From the NCBI GenBank assembly GCA_021160085.1, contig JAGHDE010000067.1, positions 1 through 5,627 on the forward strand: a stretch of DNA of 5,627 nt, written 5' to 3'. Source of the DNA: Pseudomonadota bacterium (GTDB lineage Bacteria; Desulfobacterota; WTBG01; JAGOGO01). Made by a program: the position numbers and the translations under genes. Positions 1 to 5,524 of the stretch are shown in pieces. Numbering within the stretch: position 1 is the first letter of the stretch; every line of letters starts with the position of its first letter. Below the pieces are notes generated by a model that ran no database searches, had not been told where the DNA came from, and saw only the letters and a program-made list of their open reading frames with translations.

Positions 1-458
1 AAGAACGCCTGGGCAAGAATTACGGAGGTTGCACCGCATTCATTATCAATAATGGCTAAGTCAGCAGACGGTTCGCTTATCGATGAGTGTTGATCAATGA
101 CAATTGTGGCTCGCCGGTCTTTGGTAAAAGGGTTGTTTCCAAATTTCGGTTGAGTATCAACAAGGGCTACATGAGTATACCTTCTTAAATCTGCAGGCTT
201 AAACTTATACAAAGGTATCTTGAGAATTCTAATCATTTCCTTATTCTCCGCCCTTCCGATAATACCATTATAAACCATCCTGGCATTTATATTATAATGA
301 TGTCTGGCCAGATAATAGAGAGCAAAACCGCTTGCCAGTGCATCCGGGTCCGCGTAGTCATGAGTAAGTATTAAAAGCGGAGATATGGATTCTTTCTTCT
401 TGGCAAGAAACTGAATAAGTCTACGTATGTTTTTGCTTTTAAAGTCCTGTTGTTCCAT
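1..458 (-). CDS. DHH-family phosphoesterase (NrnA-like), 3' end outside window
   Basis: Reading leftward from an ATG at 458-456, an open frame of 152 codons reaches the window edge without a stop, so only the N-terminal part is present. It shows the ordered motifs of the DHH phosphoesterase domain: motif I HDYADPDALAS (H33, D37, D39), motif II VDTQP (D101), motif III IDQH (D122, H124) and motif IV IIDNECGATS (D138). The VDTQP-plus-GNN pattern resembles NrnA-type oligoribonuclease/pAp phosphatases, which use Mn2+ to hydrolyse short RNAs or 3'-phosphoadenosine 5'-phosphate in the cytoplasm. The second residue of the signature DHH triad is Gln, which is unusual. A GAGGG sequence (471-475) lies 12 nt before the ATG, slightly far for a ribosome site. 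It follows the radical SAM gene by 78 bp in the same direction and may be co-transcribed. The domain call is firm; the exact substrate is inferred, and the C-terminal DHHA1 domain cannot be seen. Confidence 0.88.
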   Translation of the reverse strand, partial: MEQQDFKSKNIRRLIQFLAKKKESISPLLILTHDYADPDALASGFALYYLARHHYNINARMVYNGIIGRAENKEMIRILKIPLYKFKPADLRRYTHVALVDTQPKFGNNPFTKDRRATIVIDQHSSISEPSADLAIIDNECGATSVILAQAF

Positions 459-536
459 CTTGTAAAGATTCCCTCAGAGTTAGCAAAAAAATTTTGGCAA
501 AGCAAAAATGGATTTTGGTGACAATCTTTCTTAGAG
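459..536. repeat. short spacer with a degenerate copy of the 2602-2772 repeat
   Basis: This 78-bp spacer separates the radical SAM stop from the DHH gene start. Positions 498-523 match 2747-2772 in the same orientation at 22 of 26 bases, sharing the core CAAAGCAAAAA then GGATTT. Weaker similarity continues leftward to about 480 (TTA, a C followed by a run of A, then Ts) with small gaps. I read it as an eroded partial copy of the right end of the palindromic repeat between the two glycosyltransferase genes. The opposite half of the palindrome is not visible here. A chance match of A-rich DNA is the main alternative. Confidence 0.45.
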
Positions 537-1571
537 CTAAAAATAGGTAAAGCCGGTGGACTTGCATATATGGCAAATAGTAGTAGTCTCAGACTTCTTG
601 TCGGCGATTTCCCGGCGAGCAGAACGGTAGAGGCTATTGTTCCAAATTGAATTGATTCCTTCCTTAAACGCGTTTCCAAAGCTGTATTTCTCTTCGAAAA
701 CCGAACAGCATGGTAATACCGAGCCTTCCCAATTGACAACCAATTCTTTCCAGGGCAGTTCACAAAAACTCTTTGGTTTTCGAACTGTTTTAGTCTCTAA
801 ATCGAAAGGGCAGTATTGTGGATCATCGGGTATCCATTGTTTGTCCCGCTCAATGGCCTGGGCAGCGGTTTCAAAAATTTCCTTTCCCATATCCGTGCGC
901 ATTGAATTAATGTGAATGTCCACCCCCATTTCTCTGGCCATTTTCTTAGCGGTTTCAATTTCATGCTGATTGTGCTTGAATACATGAAAAAGCCAGATAA
1001 TTCTGGTATAGTAATTATTTTTCTCCTTTTTTATTCGGACCAACATTTTCATATTATGCAATACTGTAGAGAAATTTCCGCCGATATGATAATGGGAATA
1101 GGTTCGAGAAGTAGCTCCATCACAGGATACAAATATTTTGAACGGGAATGATTCCACCAGTTTCTCGGCGGTTTCTTCATCTAAACGGTTGAGGTTGGTA
1201 CTGATGTTCACGGTGATACCTTTTTGAACTGCATAGGTTGTCATGGGGATCAGGTCATTGTTGAGTAAGGGTTCACCCCAGTTATACAATCGGATGAGTA
1301 GAAGATGGCTTCCAATCTCATCTACAATTTTTTTGAAGTCGGAAAACTGGATAAAGCCCCGTGTGGAATTTGGATTTTTTTGTCCGGTAGGGCACAGAGG
1401 ACAACGGAGGTTGCATATGTTCCCAGTTTCAATGGTTATTCGGAGGGGGAGATAAAGGAGGCGCTCACTTTTAAGACGGATTTGACATTTCGCCAAGATT
1501 AGACTTAAGATCTTTCGGGCGGATATGACTCGGAGTTTATGGTATAATGGTTGATAAATCTTAGCCAGCAT
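537..1571 (-). CDS. radical SAM/SPASM domain protein
   Basis: The 344-residue protein has the radical SAM 4Fe-4S motif CNLRCPLC (C53, C57, C60), which binds the cluster that cleaves S-adenosylmethionine to a 5'-deoxyadenosyl radical. A GGEP-like segment NWGEPLLN (97-104) follows, along with further barrel strands such as VNISTN (121-126) and IFVSCDGA (146-153). The C-terminus is SPASM-like, with FCELPW (C270), a glycine-containing GSVLPCC (C288, C289) and a final CHIC (C333, C336), ligands expected for an auxiliary Fe-S cluster. Length is normal for the family. The ATG at 1571 is preceded by only a weak GTGAGA; no better start precedes the core. The N-terminal 45 residues are basic and hydrophobic before the first barrel strand LRITIE. 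It is divergent from the GT2 gene by 37 bp and upstream of the DHH gene. Related SPASM proteins occur in polysaccharide loci, so a sugar- or lipid-modifying role is possible, but the substrate is unknown. Confidence 0.9.
   Translation of the reverse strand: MLAKIYQPLYHKLRVISARKILSLILAKCQIRLKSERLLYLPLRITIETGNICNLRCPLCPTGQKNPNSTRGFIQFSDFKKIVDEIGSHLLLIRLYNWGEPLLNNDLIPMTTYAVQKGITVNISTNLNRLDEETAEKLVESFPFKIFVSCDGATSRTYSHYHIGGNFSTVLHNMKMLVRIKKEKNNYYTRIIWLFHVFKHNQHEIETAKKMAREMGVDIHINSMRTDMGKEIFETAAQAIERDKQWIPDDPQYCPFDLETKTVRKPKSFCELPWKELVVNWEGSVLPCCSVFEEKYSFGNAFKEGINSIWNNSLYRSARREIADKKSETTTICHICKSTGFTYF
1540..1548 (+). promoter_or_regulatory. candidate extended -10 promoter for the GT2 gene
   Basis: TGGTATAAT is an exact match to the sigma-70 extended -10 consensus TGnTATAAT, on the plus strand and directed toward the GT2 gene. 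No good -35 hexamer lies at the expected distance, which is typical of extended -10 promoters. Initiation near 1555 would give a leader of about 54 nt. The site lies within the first codons of the oppositely oriented radical SAM gene, which is expected because only 37 bp separate the two start codons. Function is inferred from sequence only. Confidence 0.5.
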
Positions 1572-1608
1572 AGACCGTTCTCACTTTTAAAAAATTATTA
1601 AAAAATAA

Positions 1609-2592
1609 ATGTTATCAGAAATAACGGAAAAAGGCAATCAAGCAATAGACTTGTCGGTTATTATCGTAAACTGGAATACTCGTGAACTTACTTTAGAGTG
1701 CATAGAGTCTGTCTATGCAAATAAAAAGGACTTTTCACTGGAAACCATTGTGGTGGATAATGGCTCTCAAGATGGTAGTGTGGAAGCAATCCGGGAAGCA
1801 TTTCCTTTGGTTCAGATCCTGGAAAATAGAGAAAACGCTGGTTTTGCACGCGCTGTCAATCAGGGATTGAAAATAGTGCAGGCTCCCTTTATCCTTCTCC
1901 TCAACAGTGATGCCCGGTTGACACCAGCAGCCATTAAATCGTTTTTGGATTTCATGAAGGTAACCTCGCAGGCTGCGGTGGCTGGTGGAAACTATCTAAA
2001 CGAGGATAGCACCCCGCAAAATTCATTCGACAACTATCCCAAGCTATTTAGTGAATTGCTTAATAAGAGTCTTTTAAGGATCGTCTTTCCGGCAAAATAT
2101 CCCAGCAAAAAGCAACAGTACGAAAAACCTCTTGAAGTTGAATCGGTTATTGGAGCGGCAATCGTGCTCAGAAGGTCAGCCATTGAAGAGGTGGGCTTAC
2201 TGGATGAAGATTATTTCTTTTTCCTGGAGGAAACCGACTGGTGTCTCCGGATGCGAAAGGAGGGATGGAAGGTATTCCATCTTCCCGAGGCCACAATATA
2301 CCACCTTCAGGGCCAAAGCAAAGAGAAAGACCCCGCCCGGGCGTGGATTGAATATTACCGTTCTCTGTATCTTTTTTTCAAAAAGCATCGCAGCCCTTTA
2401 TCGTATATAACATTAAGAATCTTACGGGTCTTGAAATTATGCTTGAACTGGATATTCACCCTGATTGCCCTTATTTTGACCTTCGGAACTTCAAAAGGTT
2501 ATCGCCGTAAAATGCGTATCTATTCCTACCTGTTATTATGGCACCTGAAGCTCTGTCCTGAGGGAGCAGGGTTGAAAGAATTTCGCACTTAA
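1609..2592 (+). CDS. family 2 glycosyltransferase (WbbL/rhamnosyltransferase-like)
   Basis: The 327-residue protein has a GT-A fold of the GT2 family, transferring a sugar from a nucleotide-sugar donor to a glycan or lipid-linked acceptor on the cytoplasmic face of the membrane. The opening strand is LSVIIVNWNT (15-24), followed by VVDNGSQDGS (48-57), the nucleotide-binding part. NAGFARAVNQG (76-86) and the DXD-equivalent LLNSDA (97-102; S100, D101) follow. VIGAAIVLRR (180-189) and LEETDWCLR (206-214) carry the acidic catalytic-site region, and HLQGQS (232-237) matches the usual HxxGxS. A hydrophobic helix near 275-293 followed by basic residues suggests C-terminal membrane attachment. The order and length resemble WbbL-type rhamnosyltransferases, but the donor cannot be read from sequence. 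The ATG comes directly after an in-frame TAA, so no longer start exists, and no Shine-Dalgarno is visible. The palindromic repeat begins about 10 bp after its stop. Confidence 0.92.
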   Translation: MLSEITEKGNQAIDLSVIIVNWNTRELTLECIESVYANKKDFSLETIVVDNGSQDGSVEAIREAFPLVQILENRENAGFARAVNQGLKIVQAPFILLLNSDARLTPAAIKSFLDFMKVTSQAAVAGGNYLNEDSTPQNSFDNYPKLFSELLNKSLLRIVFPAKYPSKKQQYEKPLEVESVIGAAIVLRRSAIEEVGLLDEDYFFFLEETDWCLRMRKEGWKVFHLPEATIYHLQGQSKEKDPARAWIEYYRSLYLFFKKHRSPLSYITLRILRVLKLCLNWIFTLIALILTFGTSKGYRRKMRIYSYLLLWHLKLCPEGAGLKEFRT

Positions 2593-2601
2593 CAGGAACA
2601 G

Positions 2602-2772
2602 AAATCCCTTAGAGCGGTCTTTAAAACGCTTTTTGCTCACAAATCTTGGCGAAGCGAAAGATCAGCGATTTCAACTGTCTGAGACTGAAAGGCGAGTTTT
2701 GAAATCGCCTGAAGCAAGCCTTGGATTTATCAAAAAACGTTTCAGACAAAGCAAAAAGGGATTTGGGCAACA
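2602..2772. repeat. large imperfect palindromic intergenic repeat
   Basis: Between the two glycosyltransferase genes lies a nested set of inverted repeats. The inner arms are exact 10-mers, GCGATTTCAA (2665-2674) and TTGAAATCGC (2699-2708), around a 24-nt loop. Outside these, CTTTTTGCT (2629-2637) is the exact complement of 2750-2758, and AAATCCCTT (2602-2610) is the complement of 2756-2764. The left arm looks like the right arm with extra bases inserted between its two outer blocks. No open frame of note is present. It could be a small non-autonomous element, a REP-like sequence, or a structured transcript region between GT2 and GT4. A degenerate right-end copy at 498-523 favours a dispersed repeat. 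Confidence 0.65.
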
Positions 2773-2786
2773 GCCCGTTAAGTAGC

Positions 2787-2807
2787 AAGCATCCAGCATC
2801 AAATATC
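2787..2807. repeat. degenerate heptad repeats (AGCATC-like)
   Basis: Three consecutive 7-nt units, AAGCATC (2787-2793), CAGCATC (2794-2800) and AAATATC (2801-2807), share the pattern nAgcATC. They sit between the palindromic repeat and the GC-rich block. Such short degenerate arrays are seen in intergenic DNA of several environmental bacterial groups, to my recollection; no function is known to me. With only three units, one of them divergent, chance is possible. Confidence 0.35.
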
Positions 2808-2820
2808 CAATCGTTTTGGT

Positions 2821-2850
2821 TCTCCGCCGGCGGCGGGGCCGGGGGCAGAG
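2821..2850. repeat. GC-rich block with perfect 10-bp palindrome before GT4
   Basis: Twenty-six of thirty bases are G or C in a region otherwise rich in A and T. It contains the exact palindrome CCGCCGGCGG (2824-2833) followed by G-runs (2835-2838 and 2841-2845). It ends 9 nt before the GT4 ATG, so any folded form would lie in the translation-initiation region. The only purine-rich candidate ribosome site for GT4 is at its right edge (GCAGAG). It may be a hairpin influencing translation, or the edge of an inserted repeat. Confidence 0.5.
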
Positions 2851-2859
2851 AATTAACAG

Positions 2860-4005
2860 ATGAAAATTGCTCTAATTCGCAAGGACTATTTTAGGTCTCG
2901 AGGAGGGGGGGAACGCTATGCAGTAAATTTAAGCGAAGGGCTGGCAAATATGGGACATGACGTTCATATATTTGCTCACCAATGGGAAAAAATTAATCAC
3001 CCGGGCATTACGTTTCATAAAGTTCCTGCCTTTACCATTTTTTCCTCTCTCAAAAATCTATCCTTTTCCTATATGTGTCAAAAACTGGTCGATAGAGAAC
3101 GGTTCGACATCATTCACAGTCTTTCTCAGACCTATCCTCAGGATGTTTACCGTATGGGGGACGGAATTCACCGCCATTGGTTGAGGATTCAAACACCTCA
3201 TCCTGTCTTTCGCTTTTTAAAAACCCTCACTCTCCGACAACAAGTGGTTTTATACCTTGAAAAGCAGACCTTTAATCCTTCCAATTACCGGATGATTATT
3301 TGCAATTCTAATTTATGCAAACAACACGCTATCCATTACTTCAAGGTTCCTGAAGAAAAAATATGCGTCATTTATAATGGTGTTGACCATGCTGCCTTTC
3401 ATCCGGGACTCCGAAAGGAATACAATGCCAGAATTCGCAAAAAATTACAGATTCCTGAAAAAGCATTTGTTATTTTATTTATAGCCAATAATTTTGCCCG
3501 GAAAGGACTTACTTACCTCATCAATGCCCTGCCATTCATAAAGGAAAGAAAGGAACTTATAAAGCTCGTGGTGGTTGGCCGGGGAAATATTTCCTCTTAC
3601 CAACATCTTGCCGATCAGATCGGCTTTGGCAAGCAGTTGCTTTTTAGTAGCGAAACTGATAATATTACTAAATTTTATGGTGTTGGAAATGTGTTAGTGC
3701 TCCCTACGTCTTATGACCCTTTCTCAAATGTTTGTTTAGAAGCATTGGCCTGCGGAATTCCCGTGATTACCACCCCGCAAAACGGGGCCGCAGAAATTAT
3801 AAAACCGGGAGATACCGGCGTTGTCGTTACCGATTCTTCAAACAGCAAAGAGTTAGCAAATGGAATTTCCTGTTTTCTCCCTGCCGAGGGAAGGGAATCG
3901 GTTAGAATAAAAGCGGTTAAATCAGTCCAACCGTTTACTGTCGAGGAAAATACTCGCCGGACCCTGGAGGTTTACCAGCGGATTTTATCGATGAAAAAAA
4001 ATTGA
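2860..4005 (+). CDS. family 4 glycosyltransferase (WaaG/RfaG-like)
   Basis: The 381-residue protein is a GT-B glycosyltransferase. The N-terminal domain starts MKIALIRKDY with the glycine loop SRGGGERYAVNLSEGL (13-28), then GHDVHIFAHQWE (32-43), like the corresponding segment of WaaG, the lipopolysaccharide core glucosyltransferase I. The mid-region has ICNSN (147-151) and VIYNGVD (170-176). The C-terminal donor-binding domain has NFARKGL (211-217; R214, K215, diphosphate-binding region), VVVGRGN (237-243) and DPFSNVCLEALACGIPVITT (286-305). The last is the EX7E motif with Asp286 replacing the first Glu and Glu294 kept, a common variant. It is expected to act on the cytoplasmic face of the inner membrane, adding a hexose to a lipid-linked core or glycan. 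Its length matches WaaG-type enzymes. It follows GT2 in the same direction but 267 bp downstream, so it may have its own promoter; no strong ribosome site is present. The sugar and acceptor are not determinable. Confidence 0.92.
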   Translation: MKIALIRKDYFRSRGGGERYAVNLSEGLANMGHDVHIFAHQWEKINHPGITFHKVPAFTIFSSLKNLSFSYMCQKLVDRERFDIIHSLSQTYPQDVYRMGDGIHRHWLRIQTPHPVFRFLKTLTLRQQVVLYLEKQTFNPSNYRMIICNSNLCKQHAIHYFKVPEEKICVIYNGVDHAAFHPGLRKEYNARIRKKLQIPEKAFVILFIANNFARKGLTYLINALPFIKERKELIKLVVVGRGNISSYQHLADQIGFGKQLLFSSETDNITKFYGVGNVLVLPTSYDPFSNVCLEALACGIPVITTPQNGAAEIIKPGDTGVVVTDSSNSKELANGISCFLPAEGRESVRIKAVKSVQPFTVEENTRRTLEVYQRILSMKKN

Positions 4006-4035
4006 TCAAATGAACAAACGGAATGTTTGAGTGAA

Positions 4036-4074
4036 AACTCGAGATTAATCAGGCCGGGGGCTACCGCTCGAGTT
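4036..4074. repeat. inverted repeat downstream of GT4
   Basis: AACTCGAG (4036-4043) and CTCGAGTT (4067-4074) are exact 8-bp complements separated by 23 nt. The flanking GTGA and CAC extend the pairing if two bases bulge. It lies about 30 bp after the GT4 stop and overlaps the start of the transposase-like remnant. No T-run follows, so it is a poor intrinsic terminator; it may be the trace of a mobile-element end or simply a chance palindrome. Confidence 0.35.
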
Positions 4075-4166
4075 CACCCGCATTTTGGAAAGAAGCGGTT
4101 AATTCAGTTCAGAAATTTGGAGTTTTATTTGCCGAGGCAGCACGTCAACTGGGAGTATCAACGTAG
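4065..4166 (+). pseudogene. remnant of insertion-sequence OrfA-type transposase (helix-turn-helix)
   Basis: In the frame whose codons include 4080-4082, the DNA reads RSSSPAFWKEAVNSV then QKFGVLFAEAARQLGVST and a TAG stop (4164-4166). This fits the N-terminal HTH_Tnp_1 pattern of IS3-type OrfA proteins, in which R-x-x-[ST]-P-E-F-K-x-E-A-V is followed by a short gap and then S-V-A-E-A-A-R-x-L-G-V-S. Upstream the frame is open only to a TGA at 4032-4034, with no plausible start. The helix-turn-helix stops just where the conserved T-L-x-x-W would follow. No OrfB integrase or clear terminal repeats are present. I take it as a 34-codon fossil of an insertion sequence between the glycosyltransferase and YjbQ-family genes. 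A domesticated regulator is unlikely because it lacks a start and a C-terminal half. Confidence 0.6.
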
Positions 4167-4204
4167 AACGGAAAATAGAAAGCCAATGCAGCCAACAACG
4201 CCCC

Positions 4205-4233
4205 CTGAATTCCCGTATATCCTTAGTTAAAAT
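4205..4233 (+). promoter_or_regulatory. weak candidate promoter for the YjbQ-family gene
   Basis: CTGAAT (4205-4210) and TAAAAT (4228-4233) are separated by the ideal 17 nt and lie 40 nt upstream of the ATG at 4273. The -10 differs from consensus at one base, but the -35 matches at only three of six. The position after the transposase remnant is sensible for a self-standing gene. The evidence is slight. Confidence 0.25.
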
Positions 4234-4260
4234 CAGCACAGTTTGTCTACATTCATGAAA

Positions 4261-4266
4261 AGGGGA
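4261..4266 (+). promoter_or_regulatory. ribosome binding site choosing the ATG at 4273
   Basis: AGGGGA ends 6 nt before the ATG at 4273, the best Shine-Dalgarno in the window. It favours this start over the in-frame ATG at 4255 and the TTG at 4243, both of which lie upstream of the site. The resulting N-terminus, [12 protein letters not shown], agrees with the usual beginning of UPF0047 proteins. Confidence 0.75.
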
Positions 4267-4272
4267 AATCTC

Positions 4273-4692
4273 ATGAAAAGCTACCGAAAAGAACTTTGGT
4301 TCAATATATCTTCAAGGAGAGCATTCATCAACATTACACCACAGGTGAATGAATGTCTGCGTGAAAGCGGAATCAAGGAAGGGATGCTGCTTTGTAACGC
4401 AATGCACATTACCGCGTCTGTTTTTATCAATGATGATGAATCGGGACTTCATCAGGATTATGAAAGATGGCTTGAGGAACTCGCTCCCCACGAACCAATT
4501 TCACAATACCTGCATAACCGGACCGGAGAAGATAACGGAGATGCCCACCTGAAAAGACAGGTTATGGGCAGGGAAGTCCTGGTAGCGATAACCGAGGGTC
4601 GACTCGACTTCGGTCCCTGGGAACAGATTTTCTACGGTGAATTTGACGGGAGGAGAAAAAAGAGAGTGCTGGTAAAGATTATTGGGGAGTGA
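4273..4692 (+). CDS. yjbQ: UPF0047/YjbQ family protein (secondary thiamine-phosphate synthase-like)
   Basis: The 139-residue protein matches the YjbQ/UPF0047 family from end to end. Hallmarks are [12 protein letters not shown] (45-56, with H45 and the N53/D54 pair), [17 protein letters not shown] (80-96, with the invariant NGDAHLK and H92), [21 protein letters not shown] (106-126) and the closing VLVKIIGE. Family members are compact trimeric cytoplasmic proteins with a conserved His/Asp/Glu pocket. Some complement loss of thiamine-phosphate synthase (ThiE) when overexpressed, hence the database name, but the physiological reaction is unsettled. Length and all conserved residues are normal, so it should be functional. 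The start at 4273 is supported by AGGGGA at 4261-4266. Its neighbours are a transposase fossil upstream and a convergent membrane-protein gene downstream, so no pathway link to the glycosyltransferases is evident. Confidence 0.93.
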   Translation: MKSYRKELWFNISSRRAFINITPQVNECLRESGIKEGMLLCNAMHITASVFINDDESGLHQDYERWLEELAPHEPISQYLHNRTGEDNGDAHLKRQVMGREVLVAITEGRLDFGPWEQIFYGEFDGRRKKRVLVKIIGE

Positions 4693-4733
4693 AATTTAAA
4701 TTGTCAAAATCCCCCATCAATTGTTAATTTTCA

Positions 4734-4758
4734 ACAACAGCCCCGTTGTCCCTTTTTT
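4734..4758 (+). terminator. weak intrinsic terminator-like hairpin after the YjbQ-family gene
   Basis: ACAAC (4734-4738) pairs with GTTGT (4745-4749) around a 6-nt loop, then CCC and six Ts (4753-4758). The stem is only five pairs and partly A-T, and a competing hairpin TTGTT/AACAA (4721-4725 with 4733-4737) overlaps it. Its position 42 nt after the stop codon of a gene facing a convergent neighbour makes termination plausible but not strong. Confidence 0.35.
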
Positions 4759-4843
4759 GACTATAAAAACAATCATATAGGCCAAAAATCGGCCCCGTTT
4801 TCCTTATTATTATCAATCATTACAGGTTGTTAGCTTGGCCCAA

Positions 4844-4869
4844 CCCTCTGCTTCTCCCCTCTGCTTCTC
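4844..4869. repeat. perfect 13-bp tandem duplication
   Basis: CCCTCTGCTTCTC occurs twice in immediate succession (4844-4856 and 4857-4869) in the spacer between the convergent YjbQ-family and membrane-protein genes. It ends 15 bp before the last codon of the minus-strand gene, so it is noncoding. It is probably a slippage duplication, and length variation between strains would be expected. The rest of the 192-bp spacer (4693-4884) is AT-rich and otherwise empty apart from the weak hairpin. Confidence 0.8.
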
Positions 4870-4884
4870 GCCCTATTTGCTGGA

Positions 4885-5490
4885 TCAGAGTTTATCCGCT
4901 TGTTCTGTTTCGCATTTTCGTCTTTCTACGGCTGATGCACCTGCCCTTCGTGCTTGGTCTAAGAAACCCTCAACGTCCGATTCTGTCTGAACATGCATGA
5001 GGTCAACTATATGATTCCTGAGCAAATATTGGAGACGTTTAAGGCTAAGGCCAGCATGCATCATGATTTGGCATCTCGCATAACGCTTCAGTCCCCGAGT
5101 CTTTTCACAACCGAAATCGAGTCTCATGAATACGAGTTCATACTTCGAAACCACAAGCACGATGTAGATAAAGGGAAACATCAATACAGACATGAGCGGT
5201 GCAAGGGCGATACTTCTGAGAGCATCCAGTGATTTCAAGTTCTGAAAATCTGAGACAGCTTGGTTGATTGCGACTACGATAATTACGGAACCAGTAAAAA
5301 TTTGTATCGCTGTGGTGATTCTTGCAACGATGGCGTGTTCCTTATTCATGCTGGCAACGACATCGATCATTGCTATAAACGTTAGCAACGGAACCAGGAT
5401 TAGCTCAACAACCAGCGGGAAAGTGTAGGTGTTGACGAGGAACTCAAGGAAGATCACGATCTTTATACTGTCCGCCAGTATCTTCTGCAA
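4885..5490 (-). CDS. integral membrane protein of unknown function
   Basis: I do not recognise a named family. The 201-residue reading has a hydrophobic N-terminal region (about 10-46, including LVNTYTFPLVVELILVP), a second segment at 58-79 and a third at 93-120. A basic cytoplasmic-looking tail follows from about 124, with GLSLKRLQYLLRNH (147-160) and a charged end, so roughly three to four membrane helices are expected. The motif FLVNTYTFPLVVEL and the block LDALRSIALAPLMSVLMFPF look conserved in character and suggest a real, selected protein. The start is uncertain: this reading begins at TTG 5490 with no ribosome site. The frame stays open upstream to a TGA at 5541-5539, adding up to 16 plausible residues (for example LFIELLPADDTKNI), so an alternative start near CTG 5538 or a frameshifted 5' end is possible. 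It converges with the YjbQ-family gene; nothing in the context indicates its role. Confidence 0.7.
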   Translation of the reverse strand: MQKILADSIKIVIFLEFLVNTYTFPLVVELILVPLLTFIAMIDVVASMNKEHAIVARITTAIQIFTGSVIIVVAINQAVSDFQNLKSLDALRSIALAPLMSVLMFPFIYIVLVVSKYELVFMRLDFGCEKTRGLKRYARCQIMMHAGLSLKRLQYLLRNHIVDLMHVQTESDVEGFLDQARRAGASAVERRKCETEQADKL

Positions 5491-5524
5491 GATGTTTTTG
5501 GTATCGTCGGCGGGTAATAGCTCA

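Noticed and set aside
371..763. 130-codon minus-strand open frame spanning the radical SAM 3' end and the DHH 5' end
   Set aside because: It overlaps two well-supported genes in another frame and its translation shows no domain or sensible composition; it is a shadow.
637..1151. Plus-strand open frames of 79-92 codons opposite the radical SAM gene
   Set aside because: They are antisense to a gene with clear catalytic motifs and have no ribosome sites or recognisable motifs.
2602..2807. CRISPR-like array
   Set aside because: There are no regularly spaced identical repeats with unique spacers and no cas genes; the repeats are palindromic arms and short heptads.
2593..2859. Possible small RNA or riboswitch in the GT2/GT4 spacer
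   Set aside because: The spacer is structured, but I recognise no known riboswitch or RNA family and no promoter-terminator pair; the palindrome is better called a repeat.
4027..4230. 67-codon plus-strand frame starting with TTG after GT4
   Set aside because: It is basic and low in recognisable motifs; the transposase-like signal lies in a different frame of the same DNA, so this frame is probably not a gene.
4779..4793. GGCC-loop-GGCC hairpin as a terminator for the membrane-protein gene
   Set aside because: The stem is only four pairs and no T-run follows on the minus strand.
4993..5232. 79-codon plus-strand frame opposite the membrane protein
   Set aside because: It is antisense to a frame with strong membrane-protein character and lacks its own supporting signals.
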